A DNA stretch of 50,505 nucleotides from an uncultured Rhizobium sp. (GTDB taxonomy: Bacteria > Pseudomonadota > Alphaproteobacteria > Rhizobiales > Rhizobiaceae). The notes under the pieces are model-generated. The model was not told the DNA's origin. It made no database searches and worked only from the letters and a program-made list of their open reading frames with translations. The stretch spans positions 1 through 50,505 of the forward strand of contig CAMFHE010000036.1 in NCBI GenBank assembly GCA_945952045.1, written 5' to 3'. The position numbers and the translations under genes were made by a program. The first letter of the stretch is position 1, and every line of letters begins with the position of its first letter. Positions 1 through 7,946 of the stretch are shown one piece after another.

Positions 1-874
1 TGACGCAGGAATGGCCGCGATTGGCCTTGCCGTCCTTCCACGGCACCATGCGCACCAGTTCCTCGCCGCGCATCTCCGCCTTGAAGGAGCAGCCGACGCC
101 GCAATAGGCGCAGGTGGTGACCAGCGAATGCTCCGGCTGGCCGATCTCGATCACCGATTTTTCGGTGAGCGTCGCGGTCGGGCAGGCCTGAACGCAGGCG
201 CCGCAGGAGACGCATTCGGATTCGATGAAATGCTCATGCATGCCCGGCGAAACGCGGCTGCCGAAACCACGTCCCTCGATGGTCAGCGCAAACGTGCCCT
301 GAACCTCTTCGCAGGCGCGCACGCAGCGCGAGCAGACGATGCATTTCGCCGGATCATAGGTGAAATAGGGGTTGGATTCGTCCTTCGGCATCCACTTGGC
401 GTTGATGTCGCCATTGTTGCGGGCGCGGACGTGGTTGTCGCCCTCATAGCCGTAGCGCACGTCGCGAAGGCCGACCGCGCCTGCCATGTCCTGCAACTCG
501 CAATCGCCGTTGGCGGCGCAGGTCAGGCAGTCGAGCGGGTGGTCGGAGATGTAGAGTTCCATCACGCCGCGGCGGATGTCCTTCAGCCGGCCAGTCTGGG
601 TATGGACGACCATGCCCGGCGCGACCGGCGTCGTGCACGAGGCCGGGGTGCCGTTGCGGCCCTCGATCTCGACGAGACAGAGGCGACAGGAGCCGAAGGC
701 GTCGACCATGTCGGTGGCACAGAGTTTCGGCACCTGGATGCCAGCCTCCATCGAGGCGCGCATGATCGAGGTGCCCGAGGGTACGGAAATATCGCGGCCA
801 TCGATGGTGAGCGTCACCATCGTTTCCGAAGTGGACGCCGGCGTGCCGTAATCGATTTCGTGGATCAGGGACAT
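1..874 (-). CDS. fdsA: NAD-dependent formate dehydrogenase alpha subunit, 5' part only
   Basis: Catalytic subunit of the soluble Mo-dependent formate dehydrogenase (formate + NAD+ to CO2 + NADH). Only the first 291 residues lie in the window; the rest runs off the left edge. The start is the ATG at 874. Visible cofactor ligands, in order: a ferredoxin-like [2Fe-2S] set (Cys52, 63, 66, 80), a His-Cys3 cluster (His112, Cys116, 119, 125), two [4Fe-4S] ferredoxin sets (Cys178/181/184/188 and Cys221/224/227/231), then the start of the molybdopterin domain with its own cluster (Cys255, 258, 262, 290). This arrangement is that of FdsA/FdhF-type enzymes and of the NuoG N-terminus; the CxxCxxxC set at 255-262 and the fdsB and fdsG neighbours favour FdsA. 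It starts 6 bp after fdsB, so it is the third gene of fdsGBA. fdsC and fdsD would be expected beyond the edge. Confidence 0.95.
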   Translation of the reverse strand, partial: MSLIHEIDYGTPASTSETMVTLTIDGRDISVPSGTSIMRASMEAGIQVPKLCATDMVDAFGSCRLCLVEIEGRNGTPASCTTPVAPGMVVHTQTGRLKDIRRGVMELYISDHPLDCLTCAANGDCELQDMAGAVGLRDVRYGYEGDNHVRARNNGDINAKWMPKDESNPYFTYDPAKCIVCSRCVRACEEVQGTFALTIEGRGFGSRVSPGMHEHFIESECVSCGACVQACPTATLTEKSVIEIGQPEHSLVTTCAYCGVGCSFKAEMRGEELVRMVPWKDGKANRGHSCV

Positions 875-880
875 GGGAGG

Positions 881-2437
881 TTACTCCGCTGCTTGCGCGA
901 TCGGCGCCGGTTTGAAATCGTCCGGGAAATGCGTCATGGCGCTCATCACCGGATAGGGCGTGAAACCGCCGAGCGCACAAAGCGAGCCGAACTTCATGGT
1001 GTTGCAGAGATCGGCGAGCAGCGCGCGGTTCTTTTCCGGCTCGATGCCTTGCGCGATCTTGTCGGCTGTCTCGACGCCGCGTGTCGAGCCGATGCGACAG
1101 GGCGTGCATTTGCCACAGCTTTCGACGGCGCAGAATTCCATGGCGAAGCGCGCCTGCTTCAGCATGTCGGCGGTGTCGTCGAAGACCGTGATGCCGGCAT
1201 GGCCGATCAGCCCGTCCTTCGCCGCAAAGGCTTCATAGTCGAACGGCGTATCGAACAAGGCGCGCGGGAAATAAGCCCCGAGCGGGCCGCCGACCTGCAC
1301 CGCCTTGACCGGCCGGCCGCTGGCCGTGCCGCCGCCGATGGTGTCGACGATCTCGCCGAGGGTCAGGCCGAAGGCGGTTTCGTAGAGGCCGCCATATTTG
1401 ACATTGCCGGCGATCTGCAGCGGCATGGTGCCGCGCGAACGGCCGACGCCGAAATCGCGGTAGAAACTTGCGCCACGCGCCATGATGATCGGCACCGAGG
1501 CGAGCGACAGCACGTTGTTGACCACGGTCGGGCGGCCGAGGAAGCCCTGGAGCGCGGGAAGCGGCGGCTTGGCGCGGACGATGCCGCGCTTGCCTTCCAG
1601 GGAGTTCAGCAGCGAGGTTTCCTCGCCGCAGACATAGGCGCCGGCGCCGGAGCGGACTTCCATGTCGAAGGCATGGGCCGAGCCCAGGACCGAGGGGCCG
1701 AGGATACCGCCTTTTCGGGCGATCTTTATCGCCGCTTCCATGGCGGCGATGGCGTGCGGATATTCGGAGCGGGTGTAGATGTAACCCTTTGTGGCGCCGG
1801 TGGCGATGCCGGCAATCGCCATGCCCTCGATCAGCACGAAGGGATCGCCTTCCATGATCATGCGGTCGGCGAAGGTGCCGGAATCGCCCTCGTCGGCGTT
1901 GCAGACGATGTATTTCTGATCAGCCTGCGCCTCGGCAACCGTCTTCCACTTGATGCCGGTCGGAAAGCCTGCGCCGCCGCGACCGCGCAACCCGCTATCG
2001 GTGACTTCTTTGACGATCTCGGCGGATGCCATGGCCAGCGCCCGCTCCAGGCCCTGCAGGCCCTCATGGCGGCGATAATCTTCCAGCGACAACGGATCGG
2101 TGACGCCGCAGCGGGCGAATGTGAGGCGCGTCTGGTTCTTGAGGAAGGGGATCTCCTCGGTCTTCCCAAGACAGAGTGCGTGGGCGCCGCCCTCGGCCAG
2201 ACCGGCTTCGAAAAGCGAGGCGACATCGCCGGCCTTGACCGGACCGTAGGCGATGCGTCCATCAGGCGTCTCGACCTCGACCAGCGGCTCAAGCCAGATC
2301 ATGCCGCGCGAGCCATTGCGGACGATGCGGGCATCGAGGCCGCGCTTGTCGATCTCAGCGGCGATGGCCTTGGCCACCTTGTCGGCGCCGAGCGCCAGCG
2401 CTGCGGCATCGCGGGGAACGAAGATGGTGACGGTCAT
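881..2437 (-). CDS. fdsB: NAD-dependent formate dehydrogenase beta subunit (FMN/NAD-binding)
   Basis: Diaphorase subunit that passes electrons from formate to NAD+ through FMN and an Fe-S cluster; homologous to NuoF. The 518 residues match the usual FdsB length. A thioredoxin-like segment comes first, then the glycine-rich FMN/NADH site (GRGGAGFPTG, about residues 150-160), the NADEGDSG motif near 180, and the C-terminal [4Fe-4S] ligands CGKCTPC (Cys441, 444, 447) plus Cys487. The frame stays open far upstream, but the ATG at 2437 fits: it overlaps the fdsG stop by 4 bp (ATGA), the usual sign of translational coupling, and the protein then begins with a normal FdsB N-terminus. Confidence 0.95.
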   Translation of the reverse strand: MTVTIFVPRDAAALALGADKVAKAIAAEIDKRGLDARIVRNGSRGMIWLEPLVEVETPDGRIAYGPVKAGDVASLFEAGLAEGGAHALCLGKTEEIPFLKNQTRLTFARCGVTDPLSLEDYRRHEGLQGLERALAMASAEIVKEVTDSGLRGRGGAGFPTGIKWKTVAEAQADQKYIVCNADEGDSGTFADRMIMEGDPFVLIEGMAIAGIATGATKGYIYTRSEYPHAIAAMEAAIKIARKGGILGPSVLGSAHAFDMEVRSGAGAYVCGEETSLLNSLEGKRGIVRAKPPLPALQGFLGRPTVVNNVLSLASVPIIMARGASFYRDFGVGRSRGTMPLQIAGNVKYGGLYETAFGLTLGEIVDTIGGGTASGRPVKAVQVGGPLGAYFPRALFDTPFDYEAFAAKDGLIGHAGITVFDDTADMLKQARFAMEFCAVESCGKCTPCRIGSTRGVETADKIAQGIEPEKNRALLADLCNTMKFGSLCALGGFTPYPVMSAMTHFPDDFKPAPIAQAAE

Positions 2438-2913
2438 CGGCGGGCCTCCGCGACGAGTTCGGCGACGGATGCGGCATCGAGGCGGGCATGCAGCTCGCCG
2501 TCGAGCATGGCGGCGGGGGCGCAGGCGCACAGGCCGAGACAGAAGATCGGCTCCAGCGTCACCGCGCCGTCCAGCGTCGTCTGGTGGAAATCGATGCCGA
2601 GCAGCGTCTTGATGCGCTCGGCGACCTCGTCCCCGCCCATCGACTGACAGGCCTCGGCGCGACAGAGTTTCAGCACGTGGCGGCCGGTCGGGTGGTCGCG
2701 GTAATCGTGGTAGAAGGTGACGACGCCATGCACCTCGGCGCGCGACAGGTTCAGCTCGCGGGCGATGACCGGCAGGCTTTCCTGTGGCACATAGCCGAAT
2801 TCGGCCTGGATCGCATGAAGGATCGGCAGAAGCGGGCCTTCGAGCGATTTCAACTCGCCGACGATTGCCAGCGTGCGATTGCCGATGTCGCCATCGGCGA
2901 CATGAATGTTCAT
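2434..2913 (-). CDS. fdsG: NAD-dependent formate dehydrogenase gamma subunit ([2Fe-2S], NuoE-like)
   Basis: Thioredoxin-fold [2Fe-2S] subunit of the formate dehydrogenase, homologous to NuoE, and first gene of fdsGBA. The protein has 159 residues with a helical N-terminal half and cluster ligands Cys84, Cys89, Cys125 and Cys129. Upstream in-frame starts exist, but the ATG at 2913 has a clear GGGAGG about 6 nt ahead and gives the family length. The 168 bp between this start and the upstream lysR stop hold a T-N11-A operator-like palindrome and a pair of 10-bp inverted repeats, listed separately, so this is probably the regulated promoter of the operon. Confidence 0.94.
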   Translation of the reverse strand: MNIHVADGDIGNRTLAIVGELKSLEGPLLPILHAIQAEFGYVPQESLPVIARELNLSRAEVHGVVTFYHDYRDHPTGRHVLKLCRAEACQSMGGDEVAERIKTLLGIDFHQTTLDGAVTLEPIFCLGLCACAPAAMLDGELHARLDAASVAELVAEARR

Positions 2914-2964
2914 GCTCAGCCTCCCGATGCGCCAATTCGCCTGCCGCAGCCGGCGCGAGTTGCG

Positions 2965-3051
2965 CTTATTGATCCCAGCCAAGGCCGGGGGCGTCGAGCT
3001 TCTCCAAAGCTCTCTGGGATTGTGACAGGGAAGGCAGGTGCGATCAATAAG
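2965..3051. repeat. Long-range perfect 10-bp inverted repeat in the fds promoter region
   Basis: CTTATTGATC at 2965-2974 is repeated in inverted form as GATCAATAAG at 3042-3051, with 67 bp between. A smaller hairpin lies inside (GAGCTT 2996-3001 / AAGCTC 3007-3012). All of it is in the non-coding gap between lysR and fdsG. The spacing suits two half-sites or DNA looping better than an RNA stem; the function is unknown. Confidence 0.4.
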
Positions 3052-3066
3052 ACAGATGCGTTGCCT

Positions 3067-3083
3067 GATAGGAATTTCCTATC
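3067..3083. promoter_or_regulatory. LysR-type T-N11-A operator candidate upstream of fdsGBA
   Basis: Perfect palindrome with 8-bp arms and a one-base centre: GATAGGAA, T, TTCCTATC. The inner part is exactly T-N11-A with dyad symmetry, the canonical LysR-family box. It sits about 155 bp upstream of the fdsG start and overlaps the TGA of the lysR gene (3082-3084), whose product is the obvious candidate ligand. The palindrome is observed; binding is inferred. Confidence 0.55.
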
Positions 3084-3975
3084 AATTGAATCCGGCCTCG
3101 GCCAGCGTTCGCGCCTCATGCAGCAATGCCGAGACCAGCGGCGTGAACGGTTCACGATAGGTCGCAACCAGACCGATGCGGTGAAACGGCTCGGGCTCGA
3201 TCAGGGAAACTATACTAATTTCCTCATGAAAACCGAAGGATTTGGCGGTGTTTCGCGGCATGATGCTGCACCAGCGTCCCGTCAGCACATGTGAAAACAG
3301 CACGATCATCGAGTTGGATTCGAGGCGCGGCTGCACGTCGACGCCCGCCTCGGCGAAGTGGCGGTTGATGATACGGCGGTTCTGCATGTCCGCCGTCAAT
3401 AGACAAAGACTAACACCGCCCGCCTGCCGCCAGGTCACGCTTTCGCGATCCGAAAACGGGCCGTTGCGGGCGGTGACCAGGCAATAACGCTCCTCGTAGA
3501 GCGGCACGCTGGTGACGCGGCCGAGCGGCTCGTTTTCCAGATAGGTGAGGCCGGCGTCGATCTCGAAATTTTCAAGCTGGCTGAGGATCTGCAGCGAATT
3601 GGCCGAGACGATGGAGAAAGTGACGTCGGGATGCTTTTCCTGGAATGGGCCGGTGAGGCGCGGCACCAGCGCCAGCGTCGTGGGGATGGCGGCAAGGCGG
3701 ATATGGCCGGACAAGCCCTTTCGGGCGGCGCGCATTTCCTCGCGCATGGTGCGGGCGTCGCCGACGATGCGGCGCGCCCATTCCAGCACCCGCTGTCCCT
3801 CCGGCGTCAGGCCCTGGAAACGCGAGCCGCGATTGACGAGGACGACGCCGAGCTGGTCCTCCAGCTGGCGGATGGCGGCCGACAGGGTCGGTTGCGAGAT
3901 GCCGAGATCTTCCGCCGCCTTGGCGAAATGGCGCTCGCGCGCCAGCGCGATGAAGTATTCGAGCTTGTCAATCAT
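3082..3975 (-). CDS. LysR-family transcriptional regulator, probable regulator of fds
   Basis: A 297-residue LysR-type regulator: N-terminal winged helix-turn-helix (about 1-60, with the typical AAEDLGISQPTLSAAIRQLE stretch) followed by a periplasmic-binding-protein-like effector domain (about 90-290). The ATG at 3975 has GAGGCG just ahead. It is transcribed in the same direction as fdsGBA and lies immediately upstream of it, separated by a gap holding a T-N11-A palindrome. LysR genes commonly sit beside fds operons, so formate- or growth-dependent control of fds is likely, but the effector cannot be read from sequence. Confidence 0.88.
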   Translation of the reverse strand: MIDKLEYFIALARERHFAKAAEDLGISQPTLSAAIRQLEDQLGVVLVNRGSRFQGLTPEGQRVLEWARRIVGDARTMREEMRAARKGLSGHIRLAAIPTTLALVPRLTGPFQEKHPDVTFSIVSANSLQILSQLENFEIDAGLTYLENEPLGRVTSVPLYEERYCLVTARNGPFSDRESVTWRQAGGVSLCLLTADMQNRRIINRHFAEAGVDVQPRLESNSMIVLFSHVLTGRWCSIMPRNTAKSFGFHEEISIVSLIEPEPFHRIGLVATYREPFTPLVSALLHEARTLAEAGFN

Positions 3976-4009
3976 CGCCTCTGCCGTGTGCCGGAACTGG
4001 TTTGAAACG

Positions 4010-4780
4010 TCAGCAGATCAGTTGCCCGCCATTGATTTCGACCACCTGCCCGGTGATGTAGCCGGAAAGGGAAGAGGCTGCGAGGAAAAGATAGGCGGGG
4101 GCGCAATCCTCCGGTGTACCCAGCCGTTGCAGCGGGATCGCCTTGCGGGTCGCTTCCAGCTTTTCCGGCGAAGAATAGCGTTCGTGGAAATCTGTGGCGA
4201 TGGTGCCGGGCGAGACGCAGTTGACGCGGATGCCGGCGGGAGCCAGTTCGCGCGCCAGCGCCTTGGAATAGGTCGAGACGAAGGCCTTGCTGGCGGAATA
4301 GATCCCCGAGCCGGCGCTGCCGCCGGTCAGGGCCGAAATCGACACCGTATTGACGATCGCCGCATCGCCGACCGCTTTCAGGAGCGGCAGCAGGGCGCGG
4401 GTCACCTCGACGACCGAGGTCTGATTGAGGCGCACGACGGTCTCGTATTCGGCATCGGTGAGCGTATCGGCCGGAAAGCGGCCGACCATGGTGCCGGCAT
4501 TGTTGACGAGGCCATGCAGGGTGTCGAAGCGTTCGCGTACGCCGGAAACGAAGCTCTCGACGCCGTCACGTTCCAGGAAATCCGCCGCGATCAGGAAGGC
4601 GCGACGTTCCGATTGGGCTTCGAGAAGAAAATCCGGCAGGTCGTCGGGCATGCGTCGCCCGACATGGACGACGACATGGGCGCCGCAATCGAGAAACAGG
4701 CGCGCCACCTCCAGCCCGATGCCGCGACCGGCGCCGGTGACGACCACATTCTTCCCGTCGAACAGTTTTGGATGAAACAT
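4010..4780 (-). CDS. Short-chain dehydrogenase/reductase (SDR)
   Basis: NAD(P)-dependent oxidoreductase of the classical SDR family, 256 residues. Seen: the dinucleotide motif TGAGRGIG at about 15-22, VNNAG near residue 90, the catalytic Ser followed by YxxxK (YSASK), and a C-terminal GGQ typical of classical SDRs with a Rossmann fold. The ATG at 4780 was chosen because GAGGAG precedes it and the hydrophobic first strand follows directly; an upstream frame lacks both. The substrate is unknown. The gene is divergent from the DeoR/GlpR-type regulator (122-bp gap) and ends 34 bp before lysR, so it could be controlled by either. Confidence 0.85.
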   Translation of the reverse strand: MFHPKLFDGKNVVVTGAGRGIGLEVARLFLDCGAHVVVHVGRRMPDDLPDFLLEAQSERRAFLIAADFLERDGVESFVSGVRERFDTLHGLVNNAGTMVGRFPADTLTDAEYETVVRLNQTSVVEVTRALLPLLKAVGDAAIVNTVSISALTGGSAGSGIYSASKAFVSTYSKALARELAPAGIRVNCVSPGTIATDFHERYSSPEKLEATRKAIPLQRLGTPEDCAPAYLFLAASSLSGYITGQVVEINGGQLIC

Positions 4781-4902
4781 GTTGTTTTCTCCTCGCTTCT
4801 GCCCACTGTGCATGGCATCGAGGCACGGGGCAACCATACAGCGGGCCGATTGCGATATTTTCGCTTTGGCCTATCATGAAGAAAAACGAAAGGTGGGGCA
4901 GC

Positions 4903-5682
4903 ATGTTCCTGACGGGGAGACAGGCGGAGATTCTCGAAATCGCCAAGGCGGAAGGGCGCGTCCAGGTCGAGGAGCTGGCCAACCGGTTCTCGGTGACGCC
5001 GCAGACCATCCGCAAGGATCTCAACGATTTGTGCGAAGGCCGGGCGCTGACGCGCGTGCATGGCGGCGCGATTTTTCCAAGCGGCACAGAAAACGTCAAA
5101 TACGAGGCGCGCCGCTCCATCGCCGCCACAGAAAAGCAGGCGATCGGTCGTGCGGCTGCCGCGCTCATTCCGGACAATTCCTCGCTGTTCATCAATATCG
5201 GCACGACGACGGAAGCGGTGGGCGAAGCGCTGCTCGACCATCGCGAACTCATGGTCATCACCAACAATATCAATGTCGCCAATCGCCTGCGGCTGTTCCC
5301 CTCCATCGAGGTGGTGATTTCGGGCGGCGTGGTGCGCGGTTCGGATGGCGGCATCGTCGGCGAGGCGGCGGTGGATTTCATCCGCCAGTTCAAGGTTGAC
5401 TATGCGGTGATCGGCGCCTCCGCCATCGATGCCGATGGCGCGCTGCTCGATTTCGATTTTCGCGAAGTGAAAGTGGCCCAGGCGATCATCGCCAATGCCC
5501 GCAATGTCATCCTCGTTTCCGATTCGTCAAAGTTCGATCGCAATGCGCCGGTGCGCATCGGCCACCTGTCCCAGGTCCATACGTTCATCACCGATCGCTG
5601 TCCGCTGCAGTCGTTGCGCGACATCTGCGCCGAACACGACGTCCAGTTGATCGAAACGGACGCTGATACCGTTTCTGAATAG
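4903..5682 (+). CDS. glpR: DeoR/GlpR-family transcriptional repressor
   Basis: A 259-residue DeoR-family regulator: N-terminal helix-turn-helix (about 6-60, with the signature RVQVEELANRFSVTPQTIRK) and a sugar-phosphate sensor domain related to phosphoribose isomerases (IGTTTEAV near 100, NNINVANRL near 125). The ATG at 4903 has AGGTGGGG ahead; the in-frame ATG at 4876 has no ribosome site. It lies 109 bp upstream of glpD on the same strand, and the glpD promoter carries phased TTCG repeats of the kind DeoR proteins bind, so GlpR (glycerol-3-phosphate sensing) is the best assignment. TTCG at 4860 and CGAA at 4887 next to its own start may mark autoregulation. Confidence 0.85.
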   Translation: MFLTGRQAEILEIAKAEGRVQVEELANRFSVTPQTIRKDLNDLCEGRALTRVHGGAIFPSGTENVKYEARRSIAATEKQAIGRAAAALIPDNSSLFINIGTTTEAVGEALLDHRELMVITNNINVANRLRLFPSIEVVISGGVVRGSDGGIVGEAAVDFIRQFKVDYAVIGASAIDADGALLDFDFREVKVAQAIIANARNVILVSDSSKFDRNAPVRIGHLSQVHTFITDRCPLQSLRDICAEHDVQLIETDADTVSE

Positions 5683-5699
5683 AGAATCTTCACAATACA

Positions 5700-5746
5700 T
5701 TCGTTTGACATTCGAAAAGTTTTCGACTTAACTTGTCTTGCTTTCG
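5700..5746 (+). promoter_or_regulatory. glpD promoter with helically phased TTCG operator repeats
   Basis: A near-consensus sigma-70 promoter is visible: TTGACA at 5705-5710, a 17-nt spacer, TTAACT at 5728-5733. Four TTCG motifs start at 5700, 5711, 5722 and 5743 (spacings 11, 11, 21), so they face one side of the helix. Two of them lie inside the spacer between -35 and -10. DeoR/GlpR proteins recognise short direct repeats of this type, so binding here would block polymerase. The predicted start of transcription is near 5740, leaving a leader of about 50 nt before the TTG start of glpD. Confidence 0.65.
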
Positions 5747-5791
5747 CTATTGCGCAATCTCGTGCAATGCGAAAATAAGGGGGATTTCGAA

Positions 5792-7309
5792 TTGGCCGGG
5801 CAGGCGGTGTACGATCTTTTCGTCATCGGAGGCGGGATCAACGGATGCGGGATTGCCCGCGACGCCGCCGGACGGGGATATAGCGTGGCGCTGGCGGAGG
5901 CGAAGGATTTTGCCTCGGGAACGTCTTCTGCGGCCACCAAGCTGATCCATGGCGGCCTGCGTTATCTCGAACATTACGAGTTTCGCCTGGTGCGCGAGGC
6001 GCTGATGGAGCGCGAGGTCCTGTGGGCGATGGCGCCGCACATCATCCGTCCCATGCGTTTCGTCCTGCCCTTCCATAAGGGCGGCATCCGCCCGGCCTGG
6101 CTGATCCGTCTCGGCCTGTTCCTTTACGATCACCTTGGCGGTCGCAAGCTCTTGCCGGCGACGCGCTCGCTGGATATGCGTCGCGATCCCGCCGGAAAGC
6201 CGCTGAAGCCGCTGTTCACCAAAGCATTCGAATATTCCGACGGCTGGGTCGACGATGCCCGCCTCGTCGTTCTCAATGCCCGTGACGCCGCCGACCGGGG
6301 CGCGACGATCTTGGCCCGTACGGCCGTCGTTTCGGCGCGGCGCGACAATGGCGTCTGGGTCGTCGGCTTGCGCAAGGGCGACGGTTTGGTCACCGAAGTG
6401 CGCGCCCGCATGCTGGTCAACGCCGCCGGCCCCTGGGTCGATCATGTGCTTGCCGAAGCGCTTGGCCGCAACGACGTCCACAATGTTCGTCTCGTGCAGG
6501 GCAGCCACATCATCGTGCGCAAGAAGTTCGACGATCCGCGCGCCTATTTCTTCCAGAATCCGGACAATCGCATCATCTTTGCGATCCCTTACGAGAATGA
6601 TTTCACGCTGATCGGCACGACCGATCGCGACTATACGGCCGATCCGCGCAAGGCGAAGATTTCGTCTGAGGAAATCAGCTATCTCTGCCGCGCCGCCAGC
6701 GAATATTTCGCCGAACCCGTGCGCGAAGAGGATATCGTCTGGACCTATTCCGGCGTGCGGCCGCTGTTCGACGACGGCGCCTCCAAGGCGCAGGAAGCGA
6801 CGCGCGATTATGTGCTGAAGGTCGAGGGCGAGGATGGAAACGCGCCGCTGCTCAATATTTTCGGCGGCAAGCTGACGACCTACCGGCGGCTTGCGGAACA
6901 CGCGCTGGAAAAGATCGGCGAGACGATCGGCGAGAAGGGCGCGCCGTGGACGGCAGGGTCGCATCTGCCCGGCGGCGGCTTCGCGCCGACCGGTTACGAG
7001 GCGCAAGTGGCGAGCCTGAAGGCAAATTTCGGCTTCCTGAGCGAAACCCATCTGCGCCGGCTGGTGCGACTTTACGGTACACTTGCTGCCGAGATGCTTG
7101 GAAATGCCCGCTCTTCGGTCGATCTTGGACGGCATTTCGGCAGCGATCTCTACGAATGCGAAGTGCGCTGGCTTGTCGCGCGCGAATGGGCGCTGAGCGC
7201 CGAAGACGTCTTGTGGCGGCGCACCAAGCGCGGCCTGTCGCTGTCGCCGGAGGAAGCGGCAGCCCTTGATGGCTACTTGGCGGGCATTGCCGCCTCGTCC
7301 GCCGCCTGA
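5792..7309 (+). CDS. glpD: Glycerol-3-phosphate dehydrogenase, aerobic, FAD-dependent
   Basis: Membrane-associated flavoenzyme oxidising sn-glycerol 3-phosphate to dihydroxyacetone phosphate with electrons passed to quinone. The FAD motif GGGINGCGIA is near residue 13, GTSSAATKLIHGGLRYLE follows, and the C-terminal GlpD helical domain is complete. A TTG start at 5792 is proposed: AAGGGGG lies 8 nt upstream and the resulting 505-residue protein begins like other GlpD proteins; starts further upstream in the frame lack ribosome sites and would sit in the leader. It follows the DeoR/GlpR gene and is probably repressed by it through the phased TTCG sites. A terminator follows at 7420. Confidence 0.95.
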   Translation: MAGQAVYDLFVIGGGINGCGIARDAAGRGYSVALAEAKDFASGTSSAATKLIHGGLRYLEHYEFRLVREALMEREVLWAMAPHIIRPMRFVLPFHKGGIRPAWLIRLGLFLYDHLGGRKLLPATRSLDMRRDPAGKPLKPLFTKAFEYSDGWVDDARLVVLNARDAADRGATILARTAVVSARRDNGVWVVGLRKGDGLVTEVRARMLVNAAGPWVDHVLAEALGRNDVHNVRLVQGSHIIVRKKFDDPRAYFFQNPDNRIIFAIPYENDFTLIGTTDRDYTADPRKAKISSEEISYLCRAASEYFAEPVREEDIVWTYSGVRPLFDDGASKAQEATRDYVLKVEGEDGNAPLLNIFGGKLTTYRRLAEHALEKIGETIGEKGAPWTAGSHLPGGGFAPTGYEAQVASLKANFGFLSETHLRRLVRLYGTLAAEMLGNARSSVDLGRHFGSDLYECEVRWLVAREWALSAEDVLWRRTKRGLSLSPEEAAALDGYLAGIAASSAA

Positions 7310-7419
7310 GGGCGATAGGCGGATATCTGCATGCCGAAGGAAAAGCCGGTCACCGTCAATGACGACGAGCTGGTCAAGAGCTGGTAGAGATAAGCCGGCA
7401 TCCGTTTCCTTCATGGCTT

Positions 7420-7454
7420 GCCGCTCGCAGCGTTTCGCTGCCGGGCGGCTTTTT
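7420..7454 (+). terminator. Rho-independent terminator after glpD
   Basis: GC-rich stem with outer arms GCCGC (7420-7424) and GCGGC (7445-7449), inner arms CAGCG and CGCTG around a TTT loop, then five Ts (7450-7454). Transcripts from glpD would end here. The 110 bp between the glpD stop and the stem contain only an 18-codon open frame (7331-7387) without a convincing ribosome site. Confidence 0.7.
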
Positions 7455-7500
7455 CATGCGCGGGATCGCGCCTTGGAATCGGATCGGCCGCTTCCCATAT

Positions 7501-7782
7501 TCACCAGCGTGTCGGCTCTCCGGGAGCGGCGGGTTCGATGGCCAGCGCATGTAGCCCGGCGTCGAGTTCCGGCTTCAACAGTTCGGTGACGGCGCGGTGG
7601 CGTTGCAGCCGGCCCATGCCGGTAAACTGCGCCGAGACGAGGCAGACCCGCATATGGGTTTCGCCCTCGCCTGAAATGTCGGGCTGATGCCCCGCATGCA
7701 GATGGCTTTCATTGATGACGGCGAGACGTTCCGGCGAAAACGCCGCGATCAGTTTCGCCTCGATGCGGGCTTTCAGGGTCAT
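7501..7782 (-). CDS. bolA: BolA-family protein
   Basis: Small (93-residue) BolA/YrbA-like protein. BolA proteins partner monothiol glutaredoxins in Fe-S and iron handling and affect cell shape. The class-II KH-like fold is recognisable, with the conserved ESHLHAGH...GETHMRVCLVSAQF core and the RHRAVTELLKPEL helix. The ATG at 7782 starts directly at the family N-terminus (MTLKARIEAKL); the frame extends further upstream but runs into the promoter region shared with the J-domain gene. It is divergent from that gene with a 164-bp gap. Confidence 0.9.
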   Translation of the reverse strand: MTLKARIEAKLIAAFSPERLAVINESHLHAGHQPDISGEGETHMRVCLVSAQFTGMGRLQRHRAVTELLKPELDAGLHALAIEPAAPGEPTRW

Positions 7783-7911
7783 GTGCGGGGCAGGCCTTCT
7801 TGATGTCGCTGATCGAACGCTGCTGCGGTTTTTTGCGGGCGCTCGGCGGCGCGGTTCGAAATCGCGGGAAAATGGTCCCAAAAAGCCAGCAACATTCCTG
7901 CTTGTCAATTC

Positions 7912-7940
7912 TTGTTGTGCCGATGATGCCGTACCATAAT
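7912..7940 (+). promoter_or_regulatory. Promoter of the J-domain gene, placed for leaderless transcription
   Basis: TTGTTG (7912-7917), a 17-nt spacer and CATAAT (7935-7940) make a plausible sigma-70 promoter. The expected transcription start, 6-7 nt downstream, falls on or next to the ATG at 7947. That ATG has no Shine-Dalgarno, which fits a leaderless mRNA. The hexamers and spacing are observed; the start site is inferred. Confidence 0.45.
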
Positions 7941-7946
7941 TCGTCC

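Noticed and set aside
11..2647. Very long open frame (over 870 codons) on the plus strand opposite fdsA/fdsB/fdsG
   Set aside because: It is exactly antisense to three recognisable genes; high GC third positions create such frames, and its composition is low-complexity Ala/Arg/Asp/His without any family resemblance.
7331..7387. 18-codon frame MPKEKPVTVNDDELVKSW after glpD
   Set aside because: Plausible composition but no ribosome site and too short to support; left as unexplained sequence before the terminator.
5747..7414. Long minus-strand frame opposite glpD
   Set aside because: Pure antisense shadow of a clear GlpD enzyme.
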